From the NCBI GenBank assembly GCA_947044405.1, contig CAMRHE010000011.1:4642501-4706500 (forward strand): a DNA stretch of 64,000 nucleotides, written 5' to 3'. The DNA comes from Leptodactylus fallax (Eukaryota; Chordata; Amphibia; Anura; Leptodactylidae). The translations under genes were made by a program, and so were the position numbers. Below are positions 35,161 to 39,765 of the stretch, in pieces (the first letter of the stretch is position 1; each line of letters begins with the position of its first letter). The notes below the pieces were generated by a model. That model was given only the letters and a program-made list of their open reading frames with translations. It ran no database searches and had not been told where the DNA came from.

Positions 35161-37082
35161 GTTTTCATACACTTCATTCAACTTCAAGGATGTCAAACTC
35201 ACTTTTGCTGAGAGCAACATCAGCCTTATTGCTGTCTTCAAAGGACCGTTAGCTACATTTATACATTTGCAGAATTACTATGTCAGTTCTGTGCAGTTAC
35301 ATTTATAGCCCGTTGAAGGCAACGATAAGGCTGATGTTAATACACAAAGGTAGTAGTGTTGTAACAATATAACTCCCCCACACATAGGTAATAGTCCCCC
35401 TTTCCCCCCACAGGTAATAGTTCTGCTCATCTCACCCCACATCAAATTACATCACATACCATCCAGGCCACACAACTCTGGTATACTGAATACTTAGCTC
35501 CTCTTTCTGCAAAGTGTTGAGGTGCAAAGCCAGGCGACACTTCTATTGTCCTGCTGGCTACCCTGTCACCTGCATTATGGTTCTGCGAGCGGTAACACAG
35601 AGCAGGAGCCAGCATAGCTGGAAGAAAATAAGTGCAGTCCAGTGCCACATCAGCACTTTACAGGAAGAAGAGGGAAGTATTAATTTCCCTACACCTGGAG
35701 ACAGTAGTATGGTGGTGGGAGCCTTTGAGTCCCCCTGGCTTAGGGCCCCTAACACAGGGTGATCGCTGTGACTATAGCTATTTATTCTGTCTTTGGCCAG
35801 AAGGTTCACAGCAGTCCCCAGCTATAAAGTGCAGGGGATTTTCTGGTCGAAGACAGAACAAACTGAATGATGTCATGTGACGCAGCTTAAGGGGGCCCGA
35901 TGCAGCTGCTATGATCAATGTGGCCCTGGGCCACGGGCCTTGTGTTTGACACCTGTGTTCTACTTTCTCGATTTTATATAACTTTACAGCTTGTCTGTCT
36001 TGGTGTTACAATGTTAATGGTTGGTGTCATTTCATATGTAAATATGTATACTGCTCTCATAGGGTTTTATTCTGAGACTGATCACCTTCATATTTTCTTT
36101 CCTTCTGGTAAATTTACCTGTAGTTTTCTGCAAATTTTGTTGCTTTTTTGTTTTTTAGCCTTGAACACTATGTAATCTCATTTTTAGTGGAGTGTTTTTT
36201 TTTTTTTGGCGGATCTAAACACCGAGCCATTCACTAAGGCTTTATTCACATATCTGTATTTTCCACCAGTGAGTGTGAGCCAAAATCAGAAGTAGAGACT
36301 ACACAGAGATATACCATATCTGTTCTGTGCTTTTGACCCACTTCTGGTTTTGGCTACCAGTCTCTGAAGCTAATCACTGATGTGTAAATAAAGACTTACT
36401 CTTAGTAGCCTGCGGTCCTGGTCCATTAGCAAAAATTATGTGAAAACCTGTTCTTGTGGTTCAGCTTGTCAATCATATGGGACAAGAAATACCATTATGA
36501 TGATAGTCACACTGCAACAAGGGACACACTGGATCTAAAGGGGAAATGAGCAGAAAGAACACACATCTACATCACTATACAAGAATGTTATTTTCACTTT
36601 TACACCATTAAAAACAGTAGCATGTGATCGGCGCTTTTTGTTCCAGGAAGAATTAAATATTCCTCTTCATTTACAGCATTTCATGAAGTATCTGTATATC
36701 CAAAGAAAGAACTTCCTTTCTTCATACTCTTCACAGCCGGGTTGTGCTCCTTCACAGCCATGTTGGCTCTTCTCACACATCAGTTCCCAGAACTTATGGG
36801 AGTATTTGCAAAAGCTGTAAGTATCCACTTCCTGGTGCATTGTCTGTTTATGCCTTAAGTTGTCATAAATTGATTTCTGGTCAAACAGTAAACATTCCAA
36901 ATGTTCAGTCTGCGTAATATGTATGCACAGAAGCCTACACTCAGCCCCCGTCTTCCATGGCTGATCTGATGTCTTGTCTTACACAGTTCCTGAGCACCTT
37001 GTTTGCACCTTTAAACTTTGTCATGGAGAAAGTGGAAAGCATACTCCCTTCCAGTTTGTGGCACCAACTGACTCGGATCTGA
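712..37082 (+). CDS. ST7: ST7 (suppression of tumorigenicity 7), 13 coding exons, 5' end outside window
   Basis: Joined exons: 712-871, 3137-3191, 5645-5760, 8038-8113, 8391-8545, 8888-8985, 9305-9419, 11948-12020, 15101-15203, 17676-17826, 34517-34609, 36677-36816, 36987-37082. They sum to 1431 nt and give 476 residues plus TGA, with all phases matching and all borders AG/GT. The protein starts [11 protein letters not shown] and ends [10 protein letters not shown], close to tetrapod ST7 from about human residue 79 to the end. The N-terminal membrane-segment exons must lie left of the window. ST7 is a conserved multi-pass membrane protein with a helical-repeat (TPR-like) middle; it was proposed as a tumour suppressor and has no firmly known biochemical activity. 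A hydrophobic segment ([12 protein letters not shown]...) lies near the C terminus. The paralogue ST7L is less likely: the C-terminal residues as I recall them and the WNT2 rather than WNT2B neighbour favour ST7. Confidence 0.95.
1150..1372. repeat. MITE of the (A)GGTTCACACT family, diverged
   Basis: It starts GCTAGATTCACAATAT and ends ACTAGAATGAACCTAAC. The core contains the family phrase GGACCCCATTATAGT and a GTTTCTGTAGAAAC mini-palindrome. The same core phrase is seen at 13940-13975, 31010-31030 and 53724-53745. Confidence 0.55.
1549..1910. repeat. Foldback repeat, about 360 bp
   Basis: The left half (CATTTACCAAAGGTGG ... TATACCACCTACAAAAATGG ... CTCAGCTTTC) returns inverted on the right (GAAAGCTGAAAATCTCC ... 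CCATTTTTCTAGGTGGTA ... CTTTTGGTAAATG). Arms are about 115 bp and diverged, around a loop of about 110 bp. No open frame of note. Confidence 0.6.
2221..2590 (-). mobile_element. 3' fragment of an L2/CR1-type LINE
   Basis: The minus-strand frame [33 protein letters not shown] and [16 protein letters not shown] matches the C terminus of the LINE at 22370-24361. The non-coding tail (GGGACTATTAAAGG in LINE sense) ends in an (ATT)n-type run at 2227-2262. It is severely 5'-truncated, as is usual for LINE insertions. The encoded fragment is not a functional gene. Confidence 0.8.
2846..3075. repeat. AGAGGACCTTTCA-family repeat, truncated copy
   Basis: It begins TTTAAAGAGGACCTTTCACG and continues with the family phrases CAGTGCGCTG and TTTCCCGGTATG, shared with 10041-10140. 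The right TIR is missing. Confidence 0.55.
3137..3191 (+). CDS. ST7: ST7 coding exon b
   Basis: A 55-nt exon with acceptor TTCACAG and donor GTAAGT. It completes the split Glu codon and encodes [18 protein letters not shown], ending with two bases of an Arg codon. It is phase-compatible with exons a and c. Confidence 0.95.
3192..4087. other. ST7 intron sequence, nothing recognised
   Basis: AT-rich unique-looking intron; no repeat family, exon or hairpin could be supported. Confidence 0.5.
4088..4855 (+). repeat. hAT-like MITE copy 1, with internal minisatellite
   Basis: It begins CAGGTGTCAAACATAAGG, the mirror of GTTTGACACCTG at the right end of the copy at 35187-35954. Both share an internal block (GCCAAAGACAGAATAAA, ACAGCTATAG, GGTCACCC here). 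The two copies lie in opposite orientation. The right terminus of this copy is not recognisable. Assignment to hAT is inferred from CAG...CTG-type ends. Confidence 0.5.
4285..4580. repeat. Degenerate minisatellite, unit about 30-37 bp, about 10 copies
   Basis: Repeats of the form TATACTGTGTGGGGG followed by an A-run and a G-run plus CCA. Unit length varies mainly through the A and G homopolymers. It lies inside the hAT-like MITE; the sister copy at 35187 has no comparable expansion, so the array grew in this copy. Confidence 0.75.
4979..5562. repeat. MITE, TIR AGGGCGTTCACACTAC
   Basis: The left end GAGGGCGTTCACACTACC is mirrored by GTAGTGTGAACCCTGCC at the right. The interior is rich in repeats of GTCCGTTA/TAACGGAC, making it highly self-complementary, with poly(T) near 5497. 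A copy in opposite orientation lies at 39275-39765. Confidence 0.65.
5645..5760 (+). CDS. ST7: ST7 coding exon c
   Basis: A 116-nt exon with acceptor TTACAG and donor GTAAGA. It encodes [20 protein letters not shown], then [19 protein letters not shown] and one base of the next codon. It is nearly identical to mammalian ST7 in this conserved block. Confidence 0.95.
6731..7045. repeat. Diverged GTTCACATTAC-type MITE fragment
   Basis: It begins GGGGATGTTCACATTACT and carries internal ACGGAC/GTCTG-type phrases resembling the 4979-5562 family. The right end is unclear. Confidence 0.35.
7405..7500. repeat. Hairpin repeat, about 96 bp
   Basis: GTCATGTGATGGACACACAG at the left pairs with CTGTGTGTCCATCACAT on the right around a loop near GCTTGTTACAAG. 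Perfect or near-perfect pairing covers most of the arms. Confidence 0.65.
8038..8113 (+). CDS. ST7: ST7 coding exon d
   Basis: A 76-nt exon behind a long T-tract and TAAACAG, with donor GTGAGT. It encodes (I)[20 protein letters not shown] and then LELN, ending with two bases of a Glu codon. The start of the helical-repeat region lies here. Confidence 0.95.
8391..8545 (+). CDS. ST7: ST7 coding exon e
   Basis: A 155-nt exon with acceptor GAGCACAG and donor GTGAGA. It encodes [38 protein letters not shown] and [14 protein letters not shown]. The spacing of small and aromatic residues ([23 protein letters not shown]) resembles a TPR helix pair. The following intron is only 342 bp. Confidence 0.95.
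8888..8985 (+). CDS. ST7: ST7 coding exon f
   Basis: A 98-nt exon with acceptor TTTCAG and donor GTAAGT. It encodes [19 protein letters not shown], then [14 protein letters not shown], and ends in phase 0. The intron after it is 319 bp, so exons d-g form the tightest cluster of the gene. Confidence 0.95.
9305..9419 (+). CDS. ST7: ST7 coding exon g
   Basis: A 115-nt exon with acceptor TTTTAG and donor GTGAGT. It encodes [20 protein letters not shown] and [18 protein letters not shown], ending with one base of the next Asp codon. A (TG)n plus poly(T) tract follows the donor at 9437-9490. Confidence 0.95.
9437..9491. repeat. (TG)n microsatellite followed by poly(T)
   Basis: About 18 TG units and then a T run, starting about 20 bp after the donor of ST7 exon g. 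Confidence 0.9.
9541..10040. other. ST7 intron 7 sequence, nothing recognised
   Basis: It begins with a GCTAGGTTCACACTG phrase at 9549 (end of a GGTTCACAC-type MITE) but no partner end is seen. The rest is unremarkable. Confidence 0.4.
10043..10592. repeat. AGAGGACCTTTCA-family element, complete copy
   Basis: The left end GGAGGACCTTTCACGTCC and right end GGTGAAAGGTCCTCTTT are inverted repeats. The interior carries CAGTGCGCTGGATTCAGCGCACTG, itself a hairpin. About 550 bp, no coding capacity, so non-autonomous. Confidence 0.65.
10845..11557. repeat. AGAGGACCTTTCA-family element, second copy, with nested MITE
   Basis: The right end GGTGAAAGGTCCTCTTTAAA at 11539-11558 and upstream phrases (AGTGGGGGCTAGTGAAAAA, TTCCAACTTTGC) parallel the last 150 bp of the 10043-10592 copy. 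The match is interrupted by the GGGCCTTAG-ended MITE at 11190-11503. The left end is diverged. Confidence 0.5.
11190..11503. repeat. MITE nested in the repeat above (CGCTACATGGGGCCTTAG end)
   Basis: It contains an internal inverted pair, CAATTATACCTATGG / TATAGGTATAATTG, and a GC-rich right half (GCGCTGCAGG, CTGCGGTTTT). A close relative with the same TATACCTATGG core lies at 18997-19290. Confidence 0.55.
11948..12020 (+). CDS. ST7: ST7 coding exon h
   Basis: A 73-nt exon with acceptor TGCCTGCAG and donor GTAAGT. It encodes [20 protein letters not shown] and AVSD, ending with AA of a Lys codon. The 3.1-kb intron that follows contains a Tc1-like element and the 135-nt candidate cassette exon at 14633-14767. 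Confidence 0.95.
12167..13750 (+). mobile_element. Tc1-like transposon, inactive, long TIRs
   Basis: The ends are CAGTGGCTTGCAAAAGT and ACTTTTGCAAAGCACTG, flanked by TA at 12165-12166 and 13751-13752. Inverted repeats of about 200 bp at each end carry the same phrases (TTTTGTCACCTTACAACCAC at the left, GTTGTAAGGTGACAAAATGT at the right). The body holds a decayed transposase on the + strand. It lies in ST7 intron 8. Confidence 0.92.
12547..13450 (+). pseudogene. Tc1-like transposase, several frameshifts and stops
   Basis: The start [19 protein letters not shown] is followed by a paired helix-turn-helix region ([25 protein letters not shown]). The frame is lost after about residue 93 and continues in other frames through [13 protein letters not shown] (first catalytic Asp), [10 protein letters not shown] and [11 protein letters not shown] (Glu region). 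At least one indel near 13253 and in-frame stops near 12950, 13079 and 13320 disable it. The enzyme would cut and paste TA-flanked DNA; this copy cannot. Confidence 0.9.
13854..14085. repeat. GCTAGGTT-ended MITE, copy
   Basis: It contains AAAAGCGGTTACCC and GACTATAATGGGGTC, as does the copy at 30921-31160 with the same order of phrases (GGGGACCTGAAAAA, then TCCGCTTAAAA). The right end is degraded. Confidence 0.55.
14288..14358. repeat. (GT)n microsatellite followed by poly(T)
   Basis: About 24 GT units and then a T run. An apparent open frame across it (poly Cys-Val) is a microsatellite artefact. Confidence 0.9.
14633..14767 (+). other. Candidate cassette (poison) exon in ST7 intron 8
   Basis: A GC-richer 135-nt block lies between a strong polypyrimidine acceptor (TTTTTGTCCTGTAG) and a strong donor (GAG|GTGAGA). 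Its own phase-0 frame is fully open (begins [14 protein letters not shown]). The frame dictated by ST7 exon h instead reads through [14 protein letters not shown] and reaches TAG at 14754-14756, 13 bases before the donor. Inclusion would therefore truncate ST7 and probably trigger nonsense-mediated decay. No transcript evidence is available, and I do not recognise the block as a repeat or a known ST7 exon. Confidence 0.35.
15101..15203 (+). CDS. ST7: ST7 coding exon i
   Basis: A 103-nt exon with acceptor TTATTTCCAG and donor GTATGT. It encodes (K)[18 protein letters not shown] and [16 protein letters not shown], ending in phase 0. Confidence 0.95.
15204..16062. other. ST7 intron 9 sequence, nothing recognised
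   Basis: AT-rich intron between exon i and the Tc1-like element. No repeat family was recognised. Confidence 0.5.
16063..17619 (+). mobile_element. Intact-looking Tc1/mariner (DD35E) transposon
   Basis: The element is 1557 bp between TA dinucleotides (16061-16062 and 17620-17621). Both ends begin CAGTCATGGCCAAAAG when read inward; over 38 bp they differ at two positions by eye. It contains one unbroken transposase frame. Near-identical TIRs and an open frame imply a recent insertion that may still be mobilisable. The DD35E spacing fits the Traveler-type Tc1/mariner group reported in vertebrates; that assignment is from memory of the family. Confidence 0.93.
16435..17442 (+). CDS. Tc1/mariner transposase, 335 aa, uninterrupted
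   Basis: The start chosen is ATG at 16435 in a strong context (ACCATGG). The frame stays open upstream to 16402, but only through a GTG. The protein begins [17 protein letters not shown], the usual first HTH of Tc1 transposases ([20 protein letters not shown]). An AT-hook-like basic linker (KAPGRPGK) and a second HTH ([11 protein letters not shown]) follow. The catalytic residues are present: D148 (VIFSDES), D240 ([11 protein letters not shown]) and E276 ([11 protein letters not shown]), with 35 residues between the last two. Full length for the family. The product would bind the element's TIRs and move it by cut and paste in the nucleus. A TATA-like TTTAAAAG lies 48 bp upstream. It sits in ST7 intron 9 in the same orientation. 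Confidence 0.92.
   Translation: MVISKETQVIIALHKNGLTGKSIAARKIAPQSTIYRIIKNFKERGSIGAKKAPGRPGKTSKRQDRLLKVFQLRDRATSSAELAEEWQQAGVSASARTVRRRLLEQGLVSRRAAKKPLLSRKNIRDRLIFCKRYREWTAEDWGKVIFSDESPFRLFGTSGKQLIRRRRGERYHQSCLMPTVKHPETIHVWGCFSAKGIDSLTVLPKNTAMNKEWYQNVLQEQLLPTVQEQFGAQQCLFQHDGAPCHKAKVITKWLREQNIEILGPWPGNSPDLNPIENLWSIKRRVDKQKPTNSDKIKALILQEWTAISQDLVQKLIESMPGRIAEVLKKGQHCKY
17676..17826 (+). CDS. ST7: ST7 coding exon j
   Basis: A 151-nt exon with acceptor TACCTTAG and donor GTAAGT, beginning only 56 bp after the end of an intact Tc1-like element. It encodes [40 protein letters not shown] and [10 protein letters not shown] plus one base. It precedes the 16.7-kb intron 10. Confidence 0.95.
18997..19290. 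repeat. MITE related to 11190-11503
   Basis: It begins AAGGTCGAGGCCCAACG and ends CTGAGCCTGAGCCTAAA. The core shares the TATACCTATGGAAA and TATAGGTATAATTGAAGCAG-type phrases with the copy at 11190. A further fragment with ATTATACCTATAGG lies near 18289-18500. Confidence 0.5.
19291..21684. other. ST7 intron 10 sequence, little recognised
   Basis: Mostly unique-looking AT-rich intron. A poly(A) run lies at 21205-21227. No exon or full repeat could be supported. Confidence 0.45.
21685..22137. repeat. Direct repeat copy A flanking the LINE
   Basis: It starts TTTGTCGTGTTCGTAGG and ends CCAGTAAAGTGGAA. By eye it is nearly identical to 24362-24809, differing at a few bases and in the poly(T) length. 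Both copies have the same orientation. Confidence 0.85.
22138..22369. other. Segment between copy A and the LINE tail, not duplicated
   Basis: A 232-bp A-rich stretch, including GGGGGGCGAGGGG and a poly(A) run, that has no counterpart after the second direct repeat. Confidence 0.5.
22370..24361 (-). mobile_element. L2/CR1-type LINE, 5'-truncated, long open RT frame
   Basis: On the minus strand the RT frame is followed by a short 3' UTR with a poly(C) run, GAATTTCCCCATTGTGGGAC and TATTAAAGG, then an (ATT)n tail; this ending is shared with vertebrate L2/Rex1-like LINEs. The endonuclease region is absent because the element is 5'-truncated at about 24361. The unbroken frame over 1.8 kb implies a young insertion. 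It lies antisense to ST7 in intron 10. Confidence 0.9.
22567..24357 (-). CDS. LINE reverse transcriptase, 596 aa, lacks endonuclease domain
   Basis: Visible RT motifs in order: [20 protein letters not shown] (about 197-216), catalytic DFSSAFNTI (271-279, first Asp), [13 protein letters not shown] (327-339), YSDD (358-361, second and third Asp), KTKEMVVDF (398-406) and thumb [14 protein letters not shown]. The C terminus ends [12 protein letters not shown]. In this clade motif C is usually F/YADD; the Ala-to-Ser change is conservative and keeps both Asp. The first ATG (24357) is probably internal to the original ORF2, whose N-terminal APE endonuclease is missing. It is a source of RT motifs but not a complete autonomous element, and no promoter is visible. 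Confidence 0.88.
   Translation of the reverse strand: MAFRTRDKEGLREVQKELRHQIRQGKASYKGKNEKANGKKRHKGGVWEGLKSISGHKQSVCQIEADVNWLNELNLFFNRFDHTPAPPTPGCPSAPPTTMTSPHAATSQQTSKSRNPSLSDHSLTFTRAQVRKEMKKIKARKAAGPDDISARLIKTCGDQLCGIITYMYNMSLRQEIVPKLWKSSFVVPVPKKPHPMDLNDYRPIALTSHLMKILERLVLTHLRPLVSPAMDPLQFAYRPDIGVDDAIIHLLHRALSHLERPGNTVRIMFFDFSSAFNTIQPRLLRDKLGLAGVDHHLSNWILDYLTNRPQYVRAQDCVSGTVICNTGAPQGTVLAPFLFTLYTADFRCNSSSCYLQKYSDDSAIVGLITDDDDREYRELNRDFVGWCQRNHLKINAGKTKEMVVDFCKGRSPPKPVDMLGTGIEIVNTYKYLGLLLNNKLDWADHMEALYRKGHSRLYLLRKLRAFGIRGALLRTFFNSVVVSAIFFGVACWGSSISTRDRNKLDKLIRRASSVLGSPLDPVQVVGDRRILSVVSSMQKKKSHPMHETVIALGSTVSDRLLHPRCEKERYRKSFLPTAVRLYNQHRPKRRSLHTEN
24362..24809. repeat. Direct repeat copy B flanking the LINE
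   Basis: Second copy of 21685-22137, abutting the truncated 5' end of the LINE (the junction lies in a T run at 24359-24364). Confidence 0.85.
24810..25468. other. ST7 intron 10 sequence, nothing recognised
   Basis: Unremarkable mixed-composition intron, no repeat or gene supported. Confidence 0.4.
25469..26384. repeat. TTAA-type non-autonomous element, decayed
   Basis: The left end TTAACCCATTCCCGACATC and right end CCGGCGGGAAGGGGCTAA are inverted-repeat-like (CCCNTTCCCGNC). The left flank is TTAA and the right is CTAA, a decayed TTAA. The interior is A-rich with no coding frame. This resembles abundant frog repeats ending CCCCTTCCCG. A piggyBac relationship is inferred only from the TTAA and CCC ends. 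Confidence 0.5.
26384..26661. repeat. MITE, TIR AAGTGTTGCATTAAT, 278 bp
   Basis: The left end AAGTGTTGCATTAATTTA is mirrored by ACATTAATGCAACACTT at the right. It directly abuts the preceding TTAA-type element. Confidence 0.65.
26662..28460. repeat. Degenerate interspersed repeat with internal near-periodic phrase
   Basis: The phrase AAAATGGGGTCACTTTT..GGGG..TTCC recurs in decayed form at about 27325, 27697, 28065 and 28330, with ATAAATTCTGTGAG-like phrases before it. Spacing is about 260-370 bp. No protein-coding frame. It looks like an old non-autonomous frog repeat with internal duplications. Confidence 0.5.
29240..30285. repeat. MITE-like element, TIR TTTTTCGGACTATAAG
   Basis: The left end TACTGTGTTTTTCGGACTAT and right end ATAGTCCGAAAAATACGGTA are inverted repeats, with GGCGCACC / GTGTCTTATAG adjoining. 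About 1.04 kb; the GC-rich interior (29920-30060) has small palindromes such as CCGGGTCTCCGCT / AGCGGAGACCCGG. This TIR occurs widely in vertebrate interspersed repeats. No transposase is visible. Confidence 0.7.
30921..31160. repeat. GCTAGGTTCA-ended MITE, about 240 bp
   Basis: It begins CGCTAGGTTCAAGCATG and ends TGTGAATCCAGCCTTA. Internal AAAAGCGGTTACCC, GACTATAATGGGGTC and CAGGACC phrases are shared with 13854-14085. Confidence 0.6.
31161..32930. other. ST7 intron 10 sequence, nothing recognised
   Basis: AT-rich intron with no supported repeat family. The open frames here are short and show no domain. Confidence 0.45.
32930..33172 (-). pseudogene. Tc1-like transposase C-terminal fragment
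   Basis: The minus-strand frame [11 protein letters not shown], then [20 protein letters not shown] and [15 protein letters not shown], is the end of a Tc1-type transposase. [11 protein letters not shown] stands where [11 protein letters not shown] is expected, so the catalytic Glu is lost. GGTGTGACCACCCTTTG at about 32951 is a phrase near the end of such elements. N-terminal and catalytic Asp regions are absent. Confidence 0.85.
33173..34516. other. ST7 intron 10 sequence, nothing recognised
   Basis: No repeat or exon supported. A 137-codon minus-strand frame at 33198-33611 has no recognisable domain. Confidence 0.4.
34517..34609 (+). CDS. ST7: ST7 coding exon k
   Basis: A 93-nt exon with acceptor ATCTTTCAG and donor GTAAGT. 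It encodes [20 protein letters not shown] and [11 protein letters not shown] plus one base of a Ser codon. This motif-rich block is diagnostic for the ST7 family. Confidence 0.95.
35124..35158. repeat. Poly(T) tract
   Basis: A run of about 34 T in ST7 intron 11. Confidence 0.9.
35187..35954 (-). repeat. hAT-like MITE copy 2, complete
   Basis: The ends GGATGTCAAACTC (left) and GTTTGACACCTG (right) are imperfect inverted repeats. Read on the minus strand the interior parallels 4088-4855 (GGCCAAAGACAGAATAAAT, AGCTATAGTCACAGCGATC). No coding capacity. Confidence 0.6.
35955..36676. other. ST7 intron 11 sequence, nothing recognised
   Basis: AT-rich intron up to exon l. Confidence 0.5.
36677..36816 (+). 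CDS. ST7: ST7 coding exon l (C-terminal membrane segment)
   Basis: A 140-nt exon with acceptor CATTTACAG and donor GTAAGT. It encodes [14 protein letters not shown], the hydrophobic stretch [19 protein letters not shown], then [14 protein letters not shown], ending in phase 0. Reading through the donor gives [13 protein letters not shown] and a TAA, so retention of the 170-bp intron 12 would give a slightly different C terminus. Confidence 0.95.
36987..37082 (+). CDS. ST7: ST7 terminal coding exon m with stop
   Basis: The acceptor is TTACACAG. The exon encodes [20 protein letters not shown] and [11 protein letters not shown], then TGA at 37080-37082. The exact ST7-type C terminus supports ST7 over ST7L. 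Confidence 0.95.
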   Translation, partial: FLSTLFAPLNFVMEKVESILPSSLWHQLTRI

Positions 37083-37305
37083 AACTTCTGCAGCATTTAA
37101 AGAGAACTACAACAACATGGCTGCCAGCGACAAAGCATGACCTGAAAAAGAACTGTTCATGAATGGACTATCTGTTCTCATATACAAACTGTTTTTGTTG
37201 TAAATGGGGAAAACCATTATGTTCAATTATATTTTGCCTTCAGAAAAAAAAAAAGAAAAAAAAAAAAAAAAAATCTTTCAAATAAAGTTTTGGGTATGGC
37301 AGCAG
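37083..37305 (+). other. ST7: ST7 3' UTR with proximal poly(A) signal
   Basis: A short AT-rich UTR is followed by an A-rich run (37240-37273) and AATAAA at 37281-37286. Cleavage is expected about 15-25 nt beyond the signal. A longer 3' UTR using a distal site cannot be excluded. Confidence 0.6.
37281..37286 (+). terminator. ST7: ST7 polyadenylation signal AATAAA
   Basis: A canonical hexamer about 200 bp after the ST7 stop, with T/G-rich sequence (AGTTTTGGGTATGG) just downstream. Confidence 0.6.
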
Positions 37306-38845
37306 AATGTTCAGCACCAGCCTCTGCTGTGTTCATTTCCAGCTGCCAGGGTATTCCAGTAACTAACAACTATATGACTTTTACAATTGTGGTTTGAGAT
37401 CACCCCAGCATCATGACTCATATGATGTCTATACAGAACAAGCAGTTAGTAAGAAATGTACCAGAACGGGACTGCCTGAACAAGTGGTTACCTCTCCCTT
37501 GGACTTTTTCATGTCATTATGTAACCCTAAGCCACAATGGATTTGATTCAACTTTTACACTGATACACTTTAGTGTCACAATTTTCTGTGGCCATACCCC
37601 TTGGAACACTGTGACGTACAGAAGTGGGGTGGTCACGGTGCTGAGATCCCACACTGATCACTCAAACAAAAATGCTTGACCCCTTTTGGCTGCGATTGTT
37701 TTTTCTAGACTTATTGACTTCCATGAGAAAAGTCTATTACAAGTTATGCTACCTTCACACGACCATGGCAGTTTCTCATCCATGAAAAATTAATGAATGT
37801 GTCTGATTTGCAACTATTCTATTTTTGATGGCCTTCATTTTGCATCTGTTATTAACAGACTATAAAAAAAAACAAAAAAACAGCGTAATCGGTTTTTAAT
37901 AGCCGTATCTGGGATGTCAATCCATTTTTAAGTCTCAAAAATTGACCCATTGGGTCAGTGTGACTGTAAAAACAGACAAAAAAAATATCCATGGTCAGAC
38001 ACATCTAGAACATGGTCATGTGCATACTCATTCTCTCTCTCACACTAACACACACACTAACTATTAAAGACAGCCATGTGACACACACTAAAAAACTGCC
38101 ATCACGCCCATTTTTAAAGCAATGGGAGTGAATTAGTGTATTCACAAATCCATTATCTTCATTCAGAGAAACAGTACATTAAAGAGAAACTACCAATATC
38201 TTTATCCATGTCGACGGTTACAAAAACAGACTCACACACCCACACTTTCATGGGTTTTAAAATGGCTGGTTGATAGTTAAAAAAAAAAACTGATGTCACA
38301 TGGTCATTTTTCACTGTCATGTAAATAAGGCCAGAAACAGACACAGATCAGTTTTTCATGGACATTTGGCTCATATAAAACAAAAAAAACCCCACTAAAC
38401 TGTCATGTGAATAAGGCTTTACTCTTCAATCTATTTTTACTTAGCTGTCAATATTGCCTCAGCTGAATACCAAGGCTACCTAGCCCTACTGATTTATTTT
38501 AACTCCTAAGTGTGCTTAGCTTCTCTACAATTTTATGGCTTGCAGCAGTAGCTTGATAGTTAAAGTCAATCAGCTAGAAGATGCAGGGGATGCATAGCTC
38601 TCCATTCAATAACTTGTGATTCATAAGAGATCACTTTTGTAGAGGTTGTCATGGTGTCACTAAAGTTTCTGCTGATCATCTCTGCGGTTATTAAATAGAG
38701 CTGTCCTACCATTAAGTGTCCTGTACAAGTCATAAGAATCAACAATGTTTAGCATTTGCATTCTGGCAAAAAAAAAAAAAGAAAAAAGTTTGCCAACAGA
38801 AATAGCTCATCTCTGGTGAAAAGATGATCACTATACAGAAACCTA
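37306..38845. other. ST7-WNT2 intergenic region, left part
   Basis: No gene. Repeated ATGGTCATGTG and CTGTCATGTGAATAAGGC-like phrases between 37745 and 38420 suggest old MITE fragments with CATGTGAATAAGGC ends, but boundaries are unclear. Confidence 0.45.
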
Positions 38846-39100
38846 GCAGCATGGTGGCTCAGTGGTTAGCACTGATGCTTTGCAGCACTGTAGTCCTGGG
38901 GGAATCTGACAAGGACAACATCTGCAAGGAAATGCGTATGTTCTCCCCATGTTTCTATGGGTTTCCTCTCGAACTCCAAAAATATACTGATGGGTTAATT
39001 GGCTTCCCATGAACAACTGACCCTAGCGGCAGTTGGCAGCCACTGACTGCCTAGTCCACAACTCTCCCTACACTTTGAGTCCTTTGGTGTGAGAAGAACA
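38846..39100 (+). repeat. tRNA-derived SINE, degraded
   Basis: GCATGGTGGCTCAGTGGTTA is a tRNA-like A box, and the B-box equivalent lies near CTGGGGGAATCTGAC (canonical GGTTCGAATCC). The body phrases ACAACATCTGCAAGGA, ATGTTCTCCCCATGTTT, GGGTTTCCTC and CATACTGATGGG-like text are those of a common vertebrate tRNA-derived (V-SINE-like) family. The box changes suggest it is transcriptionally dead. Confidence 0.8.
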
Positions 39101-39274
39101 TTAAAAATGTTATCTAGCTGTGGGAATGGGGTGACTAGCTCAACATTGGTGGACACACGTGCTCAATCTGATGGTTGTGTACATTGCAATACCCACAAGA
39201 TGGCACCATCCTAAGTAAATGCCATAACTGTTCACTAGATTAACAGCCTTCTAGAAACAAAGGCAAATACTGTT

Positions 39275-39765
39275 AGGCAGGGTTCACACTACCGCTGGAT
39301 ATCCGTTATGATAGTGTCTGTTTAAAAAAAAAAAAAAACATCTATTGTAACTTTAATGGACACATTAGCATCAGTTAGTGTCCGTGTTTGTGTTTTTTTT
39401 TCTGCTTTCTGAGCATGCGCAGAAAAAAATGGACACTATACCAGACTCCTGTCCATTACCCATAGACTTTAATGTTAAAAAATAACGGACACTTGACGTC
39501 TGTTATGAAACAGGTTTTTTTTAACAGACACAAAAGTCCTGCATGTAGGATTTTTTGTCCATGAAAAAAAAAAAAAGGATATGTGATGGATTGGGTGTAT
39601 AACGGACACTAACGGTCACAAGATGGAAATTTCCGTCATTTCAATGGGATTTTAACGGACTCGTGATGGTTCTGCTAGTGTCTGTTGCTAAAATATTGTA
39701 ACTGACAATAACAACGGGCACCAGCTTAATTGTTAGTGAATATGACATTTTATGGCGGGACATCA
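39275..39765. repeat. MITE of the GGTTCACACTAC family
   Basis: It begins AGGCAGGGTTCACACTACC and, read on the minus strand, parallels 4979-5562 (TTAGCAACAGACACTAGC, CCCATTGAAATGACGG). GTCCGTTA/TAACGGAC repeats fill the interior. The right terminus is poorly defined. Confidence 0.55.

Noticed and set aside
712..37082. Assignment to ST7L rather than ST7
   Set aside because: The C-terminal exon ([16 protein letters not shown]) and the WNT2-type neighbour fit ST7; ST7L would be expected next to WNT2B.
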